Below, one piece after another: positions 1-8,716 of a stretch of DNA of 49,850 nt. The notes under the pieces are model-generated. The model made no database searches and had not been told where the DNA came from. It saw only the letters and a list, made by a program, of their open reading frames with translations. Positions within the stretch are counted from its first letter, which is position 1, and each line of letters starts with the position of its first letter. The position numbers and the translations under genes are program-made. The stretch comes from Synergistales bacterium (GTDB taxonomy: Bacteria > Synergistota > Synergistia > Synergistales > Aminobacteriaceae): contig BNVH01000014.1 of the NCBI GenBank assembly GCA_025997955.1, positions 1 through 49,850 on the forward strand, read 5' to 3'.

Positions 1-2082
1 CCTAAAAGGAAGACATAAAACATATTCGTCCCAGTTCTAATTACTACACTGTAGAACGTTTCAATCCCTAAAAGGAAGACATAAAACAACGCCGGGGTGG
101 TGGTGCAACTTACCCCGCACAACTGTTTCAATCCCTAAAAGGAAGACATAAAACTCCAATCCATAAACAGGACGCGGCACACAGTTATACAGTTTCAATC
201 CCTAAAAGGAAGACATAAAACTTTTCAATGCCGTTCTGCGCGTGCGTCCCTCGGCGGTTTCAATCCCTAAAAGGAAGACATAAAACAGCTTATGTACCAT
301 TATACACCCGCGACGTTTAATGTGTTTCAATCCCTAAAAGGAAGACATAAAACCCCGCGACAAACGCCGCCCCAAGTTCATGCGGCGTAGTTTCAATCCC
401 TAAAAGGAAGACATAAAACTACACGCCTCTGTCCGCGTCGCTTTTGAGCTGCGCGTTTCAATCCCTAAAAGGAAGACATAAAACTTCTTTTGGCGTGTAT
501 CTAATATACCACACATAACATTGTTTCAATCCCTAAAAGGAAGACATAAAACGTGTTCCCGAGCTCAATCCACGGCACGCCGCTATGGTTTCAATCCCTA
601 AAAGGAAGACATAAAACGCCGTCACCGGAGCGACGCGTATCTCGTGACTCACGTTTCAATCCCTAAAAGGAAGACATAAAACAACCGCGCCGCCATGTCC
701 CCGTCACAGCAAGTGTCGAGTTTCAATCCCTAAAAGGAAGACATAAAACTCTAGTGATGTTCATCTCTCTCACCTTTCGCTTGTGAGTTTCAATCCCTAA
801 AAGGAAGACATAAAACTCTACCGCCCCTTTTCATAGGCCTGCTTTGCTCTGGTTTCAATCCCTAAAAGGAAGACATAAAACCTGATGTTCTTTCAGCTTG
901 TATCCAATATACCATACAGTTTCAATCCCTAAAAGGAAGACATAAAACCCGAAGCCCCGCCGGCTTTTTGGCGGGGGTTTGGGGAGTTTCAATCCCTAAA
1001 AGGAAGACATAAAACTGCGGAGCGTCGGTTTGGTGGTGTGCCGCACTGGAGTTTCAATCCCTAAAAGGAAGACATAAAACAAACGCCGGCGTGGTGTTAG
1101 TGCTCACTCCACACAACTGTTTCAATCCCTAAAAGGAAGACATAAAACTCGCAAACTAACAGCCCGTTCAACGTAGCTATCGAATAGTTTCAATCCCTAA
1201 AAGGAAGACATAAAACACGGCCGCCATAACCGACGCCGAATTTGCGGCGTAGTTTCAATCCCTAAAAGGAAGACATAAAACGGGGTTTTCATGCATTTGG
1301 CTTGCACAGGCGAGCTGAAGTTTCAATCCCTAAAAGGAAGACATAAAACGCCTCTACAGGAAAATGGCGCAGTGCGACGAGTGCGAGTTTCAATCCCTAA
1401 AAGGAAGACATAAAACAGCGGCGCTGGTAGTTACATGTTTTGCTTTAGACATGTTTCAATCCCTAAAAGGAAGACATAAAACTTGGCTCCAAATGCTGGG
1501 GAATGAGCCTTTAGACTCGTTTCAATCCCTAAAAGGAAGACATAAAACGATGTTCTTTCAGCTTATGTCTATAATATCATACAGTTTCAATCCCTAAAAG
1601 GAAGACATAAAACCTTTTTCGCGCTCATGTTTCACCTCACGAGCCAGCGGGTTTCAATCCCTAAAAGGAAGACATAAAACGTATCCTGGCCTGATCGCTG
1701 TGTCGCGACATATCGGTGTTTCAATCCCTAAAAGGAAGACATAAAACGCGGCGGATGTTACCAAAGCAGAGTTTGAGGCTTTTGTTTCAATCCCTAAAAG
1801 GAAGACATAAAACATAGCCGACGACGCTCAAGAGCGCTTGAACACCGCGAGGTTTCAATCCCTAAAAGGAAGACATAAAACGTTGACGCGCTTTTAGAAA
1901 GTAAAGGCTCATTCCCATGTTTCAATCCCTAAAAGGAAGACATAAAACGCCCAGGCCCAGGCCGACAGGAAAGTAGAAATCCTTGGTTTCAATCCCTAAA
2001 AGGAAGACATAAAACTAACCCGCTTGTTACCCCTTGTCGCTGATGTACTTATGTTTCAATCCCTAAAAGGAAGACATAAAAC
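1..2082 (-). CRISPR. Type I-B CRISPR array, 32 repeats (first one cut by window edge), 31 spacers
   Basis: A 30-bp repeat, starting GTTTCAATCCC and ending GACATAAAAC on the plus strand, recurs every 65-68 bp. Complete copies start at 58, 125, 192, 257, 324, 390, 455, 523, 588, 653, 720, 787, 852, 919, 986, 1051, 1119, 1187, 1252, 1320, 1387, 1453, 1519, 1584, 1651, 1718, 1784, 1852, 1919, 1986 and 2053. Bases 1-21 are the tail of one more repeat, so the array continues to the left. The copies appear identical, with no degenerate terminal repeat here. Spacers are 35-38 bp. Read on the minus strand the repeat ends in ATTGAAAC, the usual 8-nt crRNA 5' handle of type I-B. This, together with a promoter at the right end, makes the minus strand the crRNA strand and puts the newest spacers near 2052. 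Several spacers are related to one another (see findings). Confidence 0.98.
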
Positions 2083-2261
2083 CAACCGCGTTAGCTCGCG
2101 GACAGCGTTTACAAATTCGCAAAAATTTCAAACGTGATGTTAGATATTTTATAACATAACATATTCTGTTGTCAATGTGCGGTTTTTTAGCTTTTTTACG
2201 CCCTTTGTCGATGCCTTGGGTTTTTTGCGCAATTCGACATCGACGCGAAGCAACGGCGTTT
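2083..2261 (-). promoter_or_regulatory. CRISPR leader
   Basis: This is the gap between the leader-proximal repeat and the end of cas2. It contains a promoter directed into the array (2148-2175), an AT-rich stretch (2110-2165), and a small inverted repeat CCGCG/CGCGG (2086-2090/2097-2101) three bases from the first repeat. The orientation agrees with the crRNA handle and with cas1-cas2 lying just upstream. No gene is supported here. Confidence 0.8.
2137..2175 (-). promoter_or_regulatory. Leader promoter overlapped by a TGTTA/TAACATAACA motif
   Basis: On the minus strand there is a TTGACA box (2170-2175), a 16-bp spacer, and a TATAAA box (2148-2153). The predicted start is near 2141, about 60 bases before the first repeat. 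ATGTTAGA (2137-2144) and TAACATAACA (2152-2161) flank the -10 as facing half-sites. The same sequences make up the long inverted repeat around the cas operon promoter at 10764-10862, which suggests a shared DNA-binding regulator. The promoter boxes are seen directly; the regulator is inferred. Confidence 0.6.
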
Positions 2262-2534
2262 TCAGATCATAAAATCGACCGTGCCCCTTTCCACGCCGAT
2301 AATATCTTTTGTCATATAGCGCTCCGTCCGCCACGCATATAATAACACGCTGTCATAGTCATCTTTAAGAATTTTCTTTACGTCGACTTTTAGCGACTCG
2401 AATTGTGCGGGTGACAATTCGCCCTCAAGGACAGAATTCTGAATCCACGTGAGATACCTTCGCGCGGTCTTCAGGACTTTGGCGACGCGTTTTTCGCCCA
2501 CGTCATAAAACATCAGGACAAACACCGTCACCAC
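2262..2534 (-). CDS. cas2: CRISPR-associated endoribonuclease/integration factor Cas2
   Basis: A 90-residue protein of normal Cas2 length and ferredoxin-like fold. The N-terminal strand FVLMFYDVGEKR carries the conserved Asp (YDV) of the family. It is followed by RYLTWIQNSVLEGEL, typical of Cas2 from types I-A/I-B. Cas2 dimers bridge two Cas1 dimers during spacer integration. The gene overlaps the end of cas1 by seven bases, so the two are translationally coupled. The frame opens with two consecutive GTG codons (2534, 2531); the exact start is uncertain, but the YDV motif is near the N-terminus either way. It is the last cas gene before the leader. Confidence 0.93.
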   Translation of the reverse strand: MVTVFVLMFYDVGEKRVAKVLKTARRYLTWIQNSVLEGELSPAQFESLKVDVKKILKDDYDSVLLYAWRTERYMTKDIIGVERGTVDFMI

Positions 2535-3529
2535 CTGCTGACGTATGGGGTATATTTTTCGCCCTCCAAAATATGCTTTTGCAACTTGTAGACTTCCATA
2601 CGAACAAGTCCTCTGTAGCTGACTTTTCTGTTGAGCTTAGGGTGTTCTATAGTCTCCTGTATCCGCCCCTCCCACGCGCGAAGCGCTATCTCTCGCCCTT
2701 TTTCGCTCAGGTATATGCCGCCCCCGCTCTGTTTCTCGAAATGCTTCTCCTGTATCTCGCGCTTATTGATGAGCGAAAAAATTATCCTATCCACGATAAT
2801 CGGCTTAAAAATCTCCGCTACGTCCAAGTTCAGGCTGAAACTTCTGAAGTTGGTCTCGTGCAAAAAGCCTATTCTGGGGTCCAGATACGTTCTGTATATC
2901 TGAGAAAGCGCCAAAACATAGCACATCGAATTCAAAAAACTGATAAGAGCGTTCATCCTGTTGGACGGAGGGCGGCGGGTGCGGGACTCCATTTGAAAAG
3001 CGGGGTCGGAGTTGAGCCGGTCAAAAAATTGGTAATATCTGTTTCGCGCGTTGCCCTCTATACCCATCAGAGCCGCCACGTCGCGGCTGTCCGGCGCGGC
3101 GCCGGCGAATTTATCCAAGTCGGACAAAATATCGTCTATGTCCAAGCTGGCCCTACGCTTGTAATATTCCATGACCTTCTTCATGTTCTCTATCGCGCCG
3201 ACTACAAATGTAGAGGCGATTTCTACGCGTTTGGCCGCGTCGGTGTAGTGCGAGGCCTGCGCCAGAATCACAGCGCCGGAGTTCATGTGCTCGCGCGGAT
3301 AATATGTACCCATGTAGTAACCGTAATAATTGAAAATGTGCAAAATGACATTTTTCTGCGTCAAAAACTCGAGCAAGCTTTTATTGAAGTCGATTTCACC
3401 GAAAACCATAATCTCGTCCGTGGATTCTACGGGGAGAAACTTGGGTTTCTCCGATTCGCGGACTATGCAGAGCGTGTCCCCTCTGCGCTTCAATTCGCCT
3501 GAACTCATAAGATAGAGAGTTTTTCCCAT
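2528..3529 (-). CDS. cas1: CRISPR-associated integrase Cas1 (type I-B)
   Basis: A 333-residue protein, normal length for Cas1. The N-terminal beta domain starts MGKTLYLMSSGELKRRGDTL. The C-terminal alpha-helical domain carries the three metal-binding positions: Glu in MGIEGNARNRYY, His in GFLHETN, and the acidic residue in LDVAEIFKPIIVDR. It is the catalytic subunit of the spacer-integration complex with Cas2. The ATG at 3529 follows a GGAGG ribosome site. The gene starts 17 bases after the fic stop and overlaps cas2. A long antisense frame covers almost the whole gene but has no support. Confidence 0.96.
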   Translation of the reverse strand: MGKTLYLMSSGELKRRGDTLCIVRESEKPKFLPVESTDEIMVFGEIDFNKSLLEFLTQKNVILHIFNYYGYYMGTYYPREHMNSGAVILAQASHYTDAAKRVEIASTFVVGAIENMKKVMEYYKRRASLDIDDILSDLDKFAGAAPDSRDVAALMGIEGNARNRYYQFFDRLNSDPAFQMESRTRRPPSNRMNALISFLNSMCYVLALSQIYRTYLDPRIGFLHETNFRSFSLNLDVAEIFKPIIVDRIIFSLINKREIQEKHFEKQSGGGIYLSEKGREIALRAWEGRIQETIEHPKLNRKVSYRGLVRMEVYKLQKHILEGEKYTPYVSRW

Positions 3530-3546
3530 GATCTTGCCTCCAGATA

Positions 3547-4290
3547 TTACTCCAACATGGCGATACGTTTTGACAGTTCTTCTGTTTCGTAGCCCAAAAT
3601 TAAACGAGTTATGGCGTCAGACATGCCTCCGTTTATATGGAAATCGTCGAAACAATCGTAATATTTGCCCCTGTCCGCGAACTTTATATTCACGGGGAGA
3701 AATCCGGCTCTGATGAGCTCAAGATTGAGTATAAGCCGCCCCGTGCGACCGTTGCCGTCGATAAACGGATGAATATTTTCAAAGCCGAGATGAAATTCCG
3801 CCGCGGCTTCTATGATATGCTTGCCGCTCTTGCCGTCGTTATAGGCGTTTATCAGGTTTTTCATTTGTTCAGGTACGAGATAAGGGGGCGGCGGAGTGTG
3901 AGCGGCTCCCACTATTCTGACCGCCACATTGCGGTATACGCCCCGATTTTTCGCGTCGTTCATCAAAACCAAAGAATGCAGTTCTTTTACGACGCGCTCC
4001 GTAAGAAAAGCGTTGTCATGTTTGGCTTCGGCTAATTCCGTAATATAGCTGAAAGCGTCTCTGTGCCCTATTGCCTCCAAGTGTTCTTTAATAGGCTTCC
4101 CCGCTATGGTCAGCCCGTCGCGCAGAATGAGCGCCGTCTCGCGAAGCGTTAAGGTGTTTCCCTCGATGGCGTTTGAGTCGTAGGTGTTCTCTATTATGAA
4201 CTCTTCCCTAAGACGTTTCAGCTCAGCACTGTTGAGCGGACGCAAAGAATCAAGCCTCGCCTTGAGTTTGTCTACCGCGCTGAAATCCAT
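3547..4290 (-). CDS. Fic-domain protein embedded in the cas operon (predicted AMP-transferase)
   Basis: A 247-residue protein if started at the ATG at 4290, which has AAGGGGG eight to nine bases upstream; an earlier ATG at 4350 would overlap cas4 by 40 bases. The full Fic motif HPFIDGNGRTGR is at about residues 174-185, with catalytic His174 and the Mg-binding Asp178. An N-terminal helix carries SNAIEG (about 39-44), matching the (S/T)xxxE(G/N) inhibitory motif of class II, self-inhibited Fic proteins. Fic enzymes usually transfer AMP from ATP to a hydroxyl on a target protein. It lies between cas4 and cas1 with 20- and 17-base gaps, on the same strand, so it should be co-transcribed. Fic is not part of the standard type I-B gene set. 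All key residues are intact. Its target and any role in immunity are unknown. Confidence 0.92.
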   Translation of the reverse strand: MDFSAVDKLKARLDSLRPLNSAELKRLREEFIIENTYDSNAIEGNTLTLRETALILRDGLTIAGKPIKEHLEAIGHRDAFSYITELAEAKHDNAFLTERVVKELHSLVLMNDAKNRGVYRNVAVRIVGAAHTPPPPYLVPEQMKNLINAYNDGKSGKHIIEAAAEFHLGFENIHPFIDGNGRTGRLILNLELIRAGFLPVNIKFADRGKYYDCFDDFHINGGMSDAITRLILGYETEELSKRIAMLE

Positions 4291-4310
4291 GCCTCGCGCC
4301 CCCTTTGTTT

Positions 4311-4820
4311 TTAACTCCAGCAATACTCGGCATAGGCGCATTTCAGGCAATACTTAGATTGCGTCGCGGCGGGAGGCGTTTGTTGTGACGCGTTCGCGCC
4401 TATATCGGCATAGACTGCTTCGAGCTCAGCAATCAAGCTATCGGTAAGGATTACATCCTCTTTTCTTTTCTCGGTCGGAAAATGCAAGACGCCACGCGCG
4501 TCGATGCCTTCTTTTTTGAGCTCGTAGAGGTAATGAGCAAGCTGCAACGCCGACGCCTTTTCGGCCCTGCTGCTCTTTTTGACCTCGGAAACAATCAGCG
4601 CGCCGTCTTTTCCGCTCACAAAGTCAAACTTGTTGTCGCCAAACGCCACTTGGTGTTTTTCGCGTGCGAACGTGTTTTGGTCGATAAGGCGACCGAGGGC
4701 GAGGGCGTCGTTATCCTTGTCCGGCGCTACGCTTCTGGACATAAGCCATACTTGTCTGCGGCAAATAGAGTGATACCAAACTAATGTACCCCCAATACGC
4801 GCGTTTTCGGAAAAAACCAA
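4311..4820 (-). CDS. cas4: CRISPR-associated nuclease Cas4
   Basis: A 169-residue RecB-like protein. Cys20 (SICRRQVW) and a C-terminal cluster Cys158, Cys161 and Cys167 (YCLKCAYAEYC) give the four ligands for the 4Fe-4S cluster. The nuclease core is present: Asp66 (KFDFV), SEVKKS with Glu79 and Lys81, and QLAHYL (Gln93, Tyr97). In type I systems Cas4 trims prespacers and selects the PAM and orientation with Cas1-Cas2. The start is TTG at 4820 behind GGGGGTGA. The gene begins 30 bases after cas3. In most I-B operons cas1 would follow directly; here fic is interposed. Confidence 0.94.
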   Translation of the reverse strand: MVFSENARIGGTLVWYHSICRRQVWLMSRSVAPDKDNDALALGRLIDQNTFAREKHQVAFGDNKFDFVSGKDGALIVSEVKKSSRAEKASALQLAHYLYELKKEGIDARGVLHFPTEKRKEDVILTDSLIAELEAVYADIGANASQQTPPAATQSKYCLKCAYAEYCWS

Positions 4821-4850
4821 GAAATCACCCCCAAGCGCGTAAATATCATA

Positions 4851-7136
4851 TCAATAATCTTCTTCCGACGATTCCGCAAGAGGCTGGAAACCCGCTATGG
4901 GATGATAGAGATGCTCCGCGCCGACTCCAATCCCGGAACCCCGTATCACGCAGTAGTCGTCGCCGACAAACTCCAGTTTTTGCTCTTCATCAGTGAAAAA
5001 AGAGCCTATTTTGTTACTCCAGGCCTTCAAATCTCTCTCGTTGACGCCGATAGCGTACTGTTGCAGACTATTTTGAAGGCTTTTCAAACGCTCGCGATTC
5101 TCCAAAGTCCTGTCCATGTTTCTCAGTTCATCAATCATGCCATCCAAAGTTCCGTCTCTGTCAATATAAACCGGAACCTCGTAATAATCTTTTTGGAAGA
5201 GCGACGTATAATCTCCCCACTTGCCATGCCCAATCCGTTTCCATACTTCGCATGGGTTCAGACGGTTTGAAAGTGTCTTATAATAGGCCGCGATTATTTC
5301 CTGAACATCCGCGTCACTAAATTCTGGCCTACCGCGCAAAATCTCGAGAGTGGCTTCCAAAAAAACGCTATCATATACCATCTTGGAGAAGGGCTTAGAT
5401 TCACCGCTGATTTCAGCGATAATGACTATTCCCTCTTTCCTCAATGCGCTGCGGTTACAGCGTCCCGCGACCTGAATAACGCTGTCAAGCGGCCCCAAAT
5501 CCCGAAATACCCAGTCAAAATCAAGGTCGACGCCGGCCTCCACAACCTGTGTCGAAACGAGATAATGCTGCTCCCCATCCTTTTGATGACTCTTGATTTT
5601 TTCAAGTGTTTCGCGTCTATGCTGAGGCGACATCCATCGAGATAACATATATACAGGGATGTCTTTCATTTCTCGCTTGATAAGCAAAAACACAGATAAC
5701 GCGGATTTACGGGTGTTCATGACGATAAGCCCGGATTCTTTCGCAAATGGCGTGTGTTCTTTGAGGATCCCCAGCAAATCGGCGACAGTATACTTGCCGG
5801 GCAGGTATTTATATCTATGACGCTTGAAGGGGAATTGGATTTTTGGAGCAAGTTCGGCGCCTTTAGCTATTTCGGGTTGAGTGGCCGTCATGAAAATAAA
5901 CACGGTTTTCCATTTTTCGTGTATATACTCAAGCGTCTTGCCAAACTCATACCAAAGGCGCGGGGATATTCCCTGCGGCTCGTCCAGAATCACGACGGCT
6001 CTGTTGAGTCTGTGAAAATCCATCGTGGCCGCGGCTCTTGGGCTGTAAATGGTCTCCCACAACTGCACCATCGTCGTGACGACAACGGGAGAGTTCCAAT
6101 AGCGGAACAATCGGCTCATTCTCTTCCAGTTTTCGCCGTCTCCATAGTTTTTCTCTTTCTCGTTTTCGTCGTCCGCTTTGGATAGCATTAAGCTGTGGTC
6201 TTCCTGTACTGTCGATGGGTCAAAGACTTGCTTGGCAAACGCCGCGTTCTGCTCGACTATGCTGATAAACGGCAGAGCGTAAATAATCGTTTCATATCCC
6301 AAATTTTCCGCGATAATACGAGCCGAGCTGAGGCCGATGTTGGTTTTTCCAGACCCGGTAGGAAGCGTCAATGTGTATATGCCGGGAGAGCGAATTTCTC
6401 TTGCCCGCTTCTCACAAGTCTCAGCGACATCGGCCCGCCATTTATCCATTTCATTGCGCTGGGGGAAAATCGGCTTTTGGTAAGTGGGAAGGTTATGAAA
6501 CTGTATTTTCGCCACGTTAATGGCGTCCATTCTGTCTCCGGCAACTAAAAGCGACAAGATCGCGCGCAGTTTGAACCAAGCGTCGTGCATCTCTCCGTCG
6601 TCGGGGTCAATATCATCAATAATATTGATAAGCGTTTCAAAATTCTCTACTTGAATGAGGCGTGTCCATTGGGGCGCCAACAATTTCATGTCGGCGTTGA
6701 TTTTTTTCAGCGATTTGTGATATGGAAGCCAATAGGCGTTTATCTCCCGCCAGTTTTCGACCCCCGTATGGTGACGCCTAACGGCTTCGGCGCAAAGAAA
6801 AGCGTCGAAAAGATCTATATTCAGATCTTCCGCAAGAGATATTGTGAAAAAGGAGGAGGGAGCGGAATGCTCCACTCCTTTTCCCTTGCCGTTTTTGCGA
6901 AGGCGCTCCTGAAAATCAGGGTGGGCTTTCCCCACGTCATGCGTATACGCGGCCAACAGGACATCCAGTTCCAGTTCGTCCAATCCGTGCAACCGCAACA
7001 AATCTATGGCTAACAGCGCCGTTCCCGAGAGATGGTCACATAATAGCTTGTCTTTATGGCTCTTCAGCTCACCATTCAGGGAACCACGCAACAACTTGTT
7101 CAATTTTTCTTGTGGCGCTGACGCTTCTTGTAACAT
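4851..7136 (-). CDS. cas3: CRISPR-associated nuclease/helicase Cas3 (HD-DExD/H)
   Basis: A protein of about 761 residues. The N-terminal HD nuclease domain shows DHLSGTA, then YTHDVGKAHPDF near residue 68. An SF2 helicase follows with Walker A LPTGSGKTN (about 265), DEPQ as the DExD/H box (about 400), and motif VVEAGVDLDFDWVFRDL with QVAGRCNR further on. It is the Cascade-recruited nickase-helicase that degrades target DNA. The ATG at 7136 has GAGGTG six bases upstream; a GTG at 7145 is the alternative. Either start overlaps the 3' end of cas5 in another frame, which argues for tight coupling. All motifs look intact. Confidence 0.95.
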   Translation of the reverse strand: MLQEASAPQEKLNKLLRGSLNGELKSHKDKLLCDHLSGTALLAIDLLRLHGLDELELDVLLAAYTHDVGKAHPDFQERLRKNGKGKGVEHSAPSSFFTISLAEDLNIDLFDAFLCAEAVRRHHTGVENWREINAYWLPYHKSLKKINADMKLLAPQWTRLIQVENFETLINIIDDIDPDDGEMHDAWFKLRAILSLLVAGDRMDAINVAKIQFHNLPTYQKPIFPQRNEMDKWRADVAETCEKRAREIRSPGIYTLTLPTGSGKTNIGLSSARIIAENLGYETIIYALPFISIVEQNAAFAKQVFDPSTVQEDHSLMLSKADDENEKEKNYGDGENWKRMSRLFRYWNSPVVVTTMVQLWETIYSPRAAATMDFHRLNRAVVILDEPQGISPRLWYEFGKTLEYIHEKWKTVFIFMTATQPEIAKGAELAPKIQFPFKRHRYKYLPGKYTVADLLGILKEHTPFAKESGLIVMNTRKSALSVFLLIKREMKDIPVYMLSRWMSPQHRRETLEKIKSHQKDGEQHYLVSTQVVEAGVDLDFDWVFRDLGPLDSVIQVAGRCNRSALRKEGIVIIAEISGESKPFSKMVYDSVFLEATLEILRGRPEFSDADVQEIIAAYYKTLSNRLNPCEVWKRIGHGKWGDYTSLFQKDYYEVPVYIDRDGTLDGMIDELRNMDRTLENRERLKSLQNSLQQYAIGVNERDLKAWSNKIGSFFTDEEQKLEFVGDDYCVIRGSGIGVGAEHLYHPIAGFQPLAESSEEDY

Positions 7137-7800
7137 CAACCGCACCTCGATTCTTCAGCGCAATTCGGCATTCGCCGGTATCGGAGTATAAAACCGTCAT
7201 GCTGTCAATTAAAGTCCTGTCCTCGCCAAACTTAAACGGCACAACCTCTTTCAGCACTTTGCCGGAGGCGGCTATGTCTAATGAAACATCATCTTCGAGC
7301 GGCAATACGGTATTGACCGAAATTTCTTCGCTGGGAGAGATAGGCAAGTCCTCAAAATGTCCAAGATAATAGACATCAGCCAAAGCGTAAGCCACGCCCA
7401 AAAACGGCGTGTAGATAAAGCTGTTTTGCTCTAATTTCTCACGCAGGCGTGACTCTATGCCGTTTTTGATAAATATTCTGTACTTGGGGCGCGCGAGAAA
7501 CTGATGCTTCACCTGAATATGAGGCGAATTTTGCGGATTTTTGACATTCCAGAAATTGACGGCGGCGCGAAACCACCTGACCGGGTTCCGTATGGCCACG
7601 GCAACCATTGTGCCCTTAAACGCCTTCCAATAAGCGGCATTGGACGCGTCTTGCGACGCGCGGTTGTCTAAGCCGACAATCGAGCCTACGAGGCCGGCAA
7701 TGGCGGTTGGCGGCGGAAAAGCAAACGACATAGAGGATGTCGTAGTGTACGGCTTCCTGAACATCGCTATGTCCGACGAGCAATCAAACGCAACGGACAT
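7069..7800 (-). CDS. cas5: CRISPR-associated protein Cas5 (type I-B Cascade subunit)
   Basis: A 243-residue RAMP-type protein. The N-terminus contains FRKPYTTTSSMSFAFPPPTAIAG, the pattern of Cas5 in I-B systems, followed by GLVGSIVGLD. Cas5 caps the crRNA 5' handle and contacts Cas8 in Cascade. The ATG at 7800 follows GAGGTGA and begins seven bases after cas7. The 3' end overlaps cas3. Position between cas7 and cas3 is canonical. Confidence 0.93.
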   Translation of the reverse strand: MSVAFDCSSDIAMFRKPYTTTSSMSFAFPPPTAIAGLVGSIVGLDNRASQDASNAAYWKAFKGTMVAVAIRNPVRWFRAAVNFWNVKNPQNSPHIQVKHQFLARPKYRIFIKNGIESRLREKLEQNSFIYTPFLGVAYALADVYYLGHFEDLPISPSEEISVNTVLPLEDDVSLDIAASGKVLKEVVPFKFGEDRTLIDSMTVLYSDTGECRIALKNRGAVDVTRSVSATRKIEQVVAWFPEW

Positions 7801-7806
7801 AAAGAC

Positions 7807-8715
7807 TCACCTCGCTTCCAACTTCAGTTTCCCCTCTAAAATTTTCTCTAAGTCCAAGCGGTTTGTTATATTGAGCTCAGGCGAAAGCCATAATTTCACG
7901 GTTTCAATATCGGCATTCACTCTTCCGACTGATTCCGTAAGCCTTGATATATCCATAGAAAAATCGCCACAGGATCTCAGGCTTCTTTGTTCGTCAGAGG
8001 ATAGAATATGTCCGTCATTGCCGGTGACGGCTATTTTTTCGTCAAGCGAGCCGATTATGCCGTCAAAGCCGTCACGATATTTTATCTCCATCAAAAGGCG
8101 CGGCGCGTGCCCGACCTTGCTTCGCGTGATGAGGTTTGTTGTCCCTTGCCATATCGCGCCGAAAAGCAAGTCCAAGTCCTCGTCGGTGGCGCCCGTCGTC
8201 TTGGACGCGTACTGATTTGCTATGGCGTAATCACCTATCACAACAAACGGAACAATATACTCACTGCGAAAAGAGCGCTGTTCACTGGTTTCTTTTGTAG
8301 CAAACGCCGCTGTCCCTTGAACCATCGCGACTTCGGCCTTATGCAGGGAGCGCCCCCACTTGAACTGAACGGGCCCCGTCCAGGCGAATGATTCTTTGCC
8401 GAGCGCGAACGTTACCCCGAAAAGCTTAGTGTCGATGCACTTTGCTAAAGCGTCCTTTCCGCTTTGTACACCGAGCGCCTTTTTAAGCTCTTCGACTCTC
8501 GCGGCCAACGTCTTTGATTCCCCATCAACAAAAACGTCCCTGCCTTCTCTCAACCACTGGTCTCTTACCGTGCGCTTTACGCGAACGTCAGAGACTAAAA
8601 TTTGTCCGCTGCTATCGTCAAAGCGCGGATGGTTGGCGTTCAATGGGTCGCCATTAGGGTTCGCGTCCTTTACGCTGTAGACAAAAAGTATTTCTCTGCG
8701 GTTTTTAAAAGCCAT
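7807..8715 (-). CDS. cas7: CRISPR-associated protein Cas7 (Csh2-like Cascade backbone)
   Basis: A 302-residue protein with the I-B Cas7/Csh2 N-terminus: ILFVYSVKDANPNGDPLNANHPR, then a region with VRVKRTVRDQWL. The C-terminal half includes EYIVPFVVIGDYAIAN. Cas7 forms the helical crRNA-binding backbone of Cascade. The ATG at 8715 lies one base after the stop of the preceding small-subunit gene, whose last codons contain the ribosome site AGGAGG. Expression of the two is therefore almost certainly coupled. Confidence 0.95.
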   Translation of the reverse strand: MAFKNRREILFVYSVKDANPNGDPLNANHPRFDDSSGQILVSDVRVKRTVRDQWLREGRDVFVDGESKTLAARVEELKKALGVQSGKDALAKCIDTKLFGVTFALGKESFAWTGPVQFKWGRSLHKAEVAMVQGTAAFATKETSEQRSFRSEYIVPFVVIGDYAIANQYASKTTGATDEDLDLLFGAIWQGTTNLITRSKVGHAPRLLMEIKYRDGFDGIIGSLDEKIAVTGNDGHILSSDEQRSLRSCGDFSMDISRLTESVGRVNADIETVKLWLSPELNITNRLDLEKILEGKLKLEAR

Positions 8716-8716
8716 T

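Noticed and set aside
354..1251. Relation between spacers 354-389 and 1217-1251
   Set aside because: Only the last nine bases (TGCGGCGTA) agree well, which is too little to claim common origin.
1364..1597. 77-codon plus-strand open frame in the array
   Set aside because: It is a translation of three CRISPR repeats and their spacers, with the same peptide recurring.
2120..2155. Degenerate extra CRISPR repeat in the leader (ATTTCAAA...TATAAC)
   Set aside because: Only scattered bases agree with the repeat, and the segment is better explained by the promoter and its motif.
2149..2334. 61-codon minus-strand frame across the leader and cas2 end
   Set aside because: It overlaps the cas2 C-terminus and the leader promoter, has no ribosome site and no recognisable sequence.
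2573..3502. 309-codon plus-strand frame
   Set aside because: It is antisense to cas1, whose motifs and ribosome site are clear; it is a by-product of codon bias.
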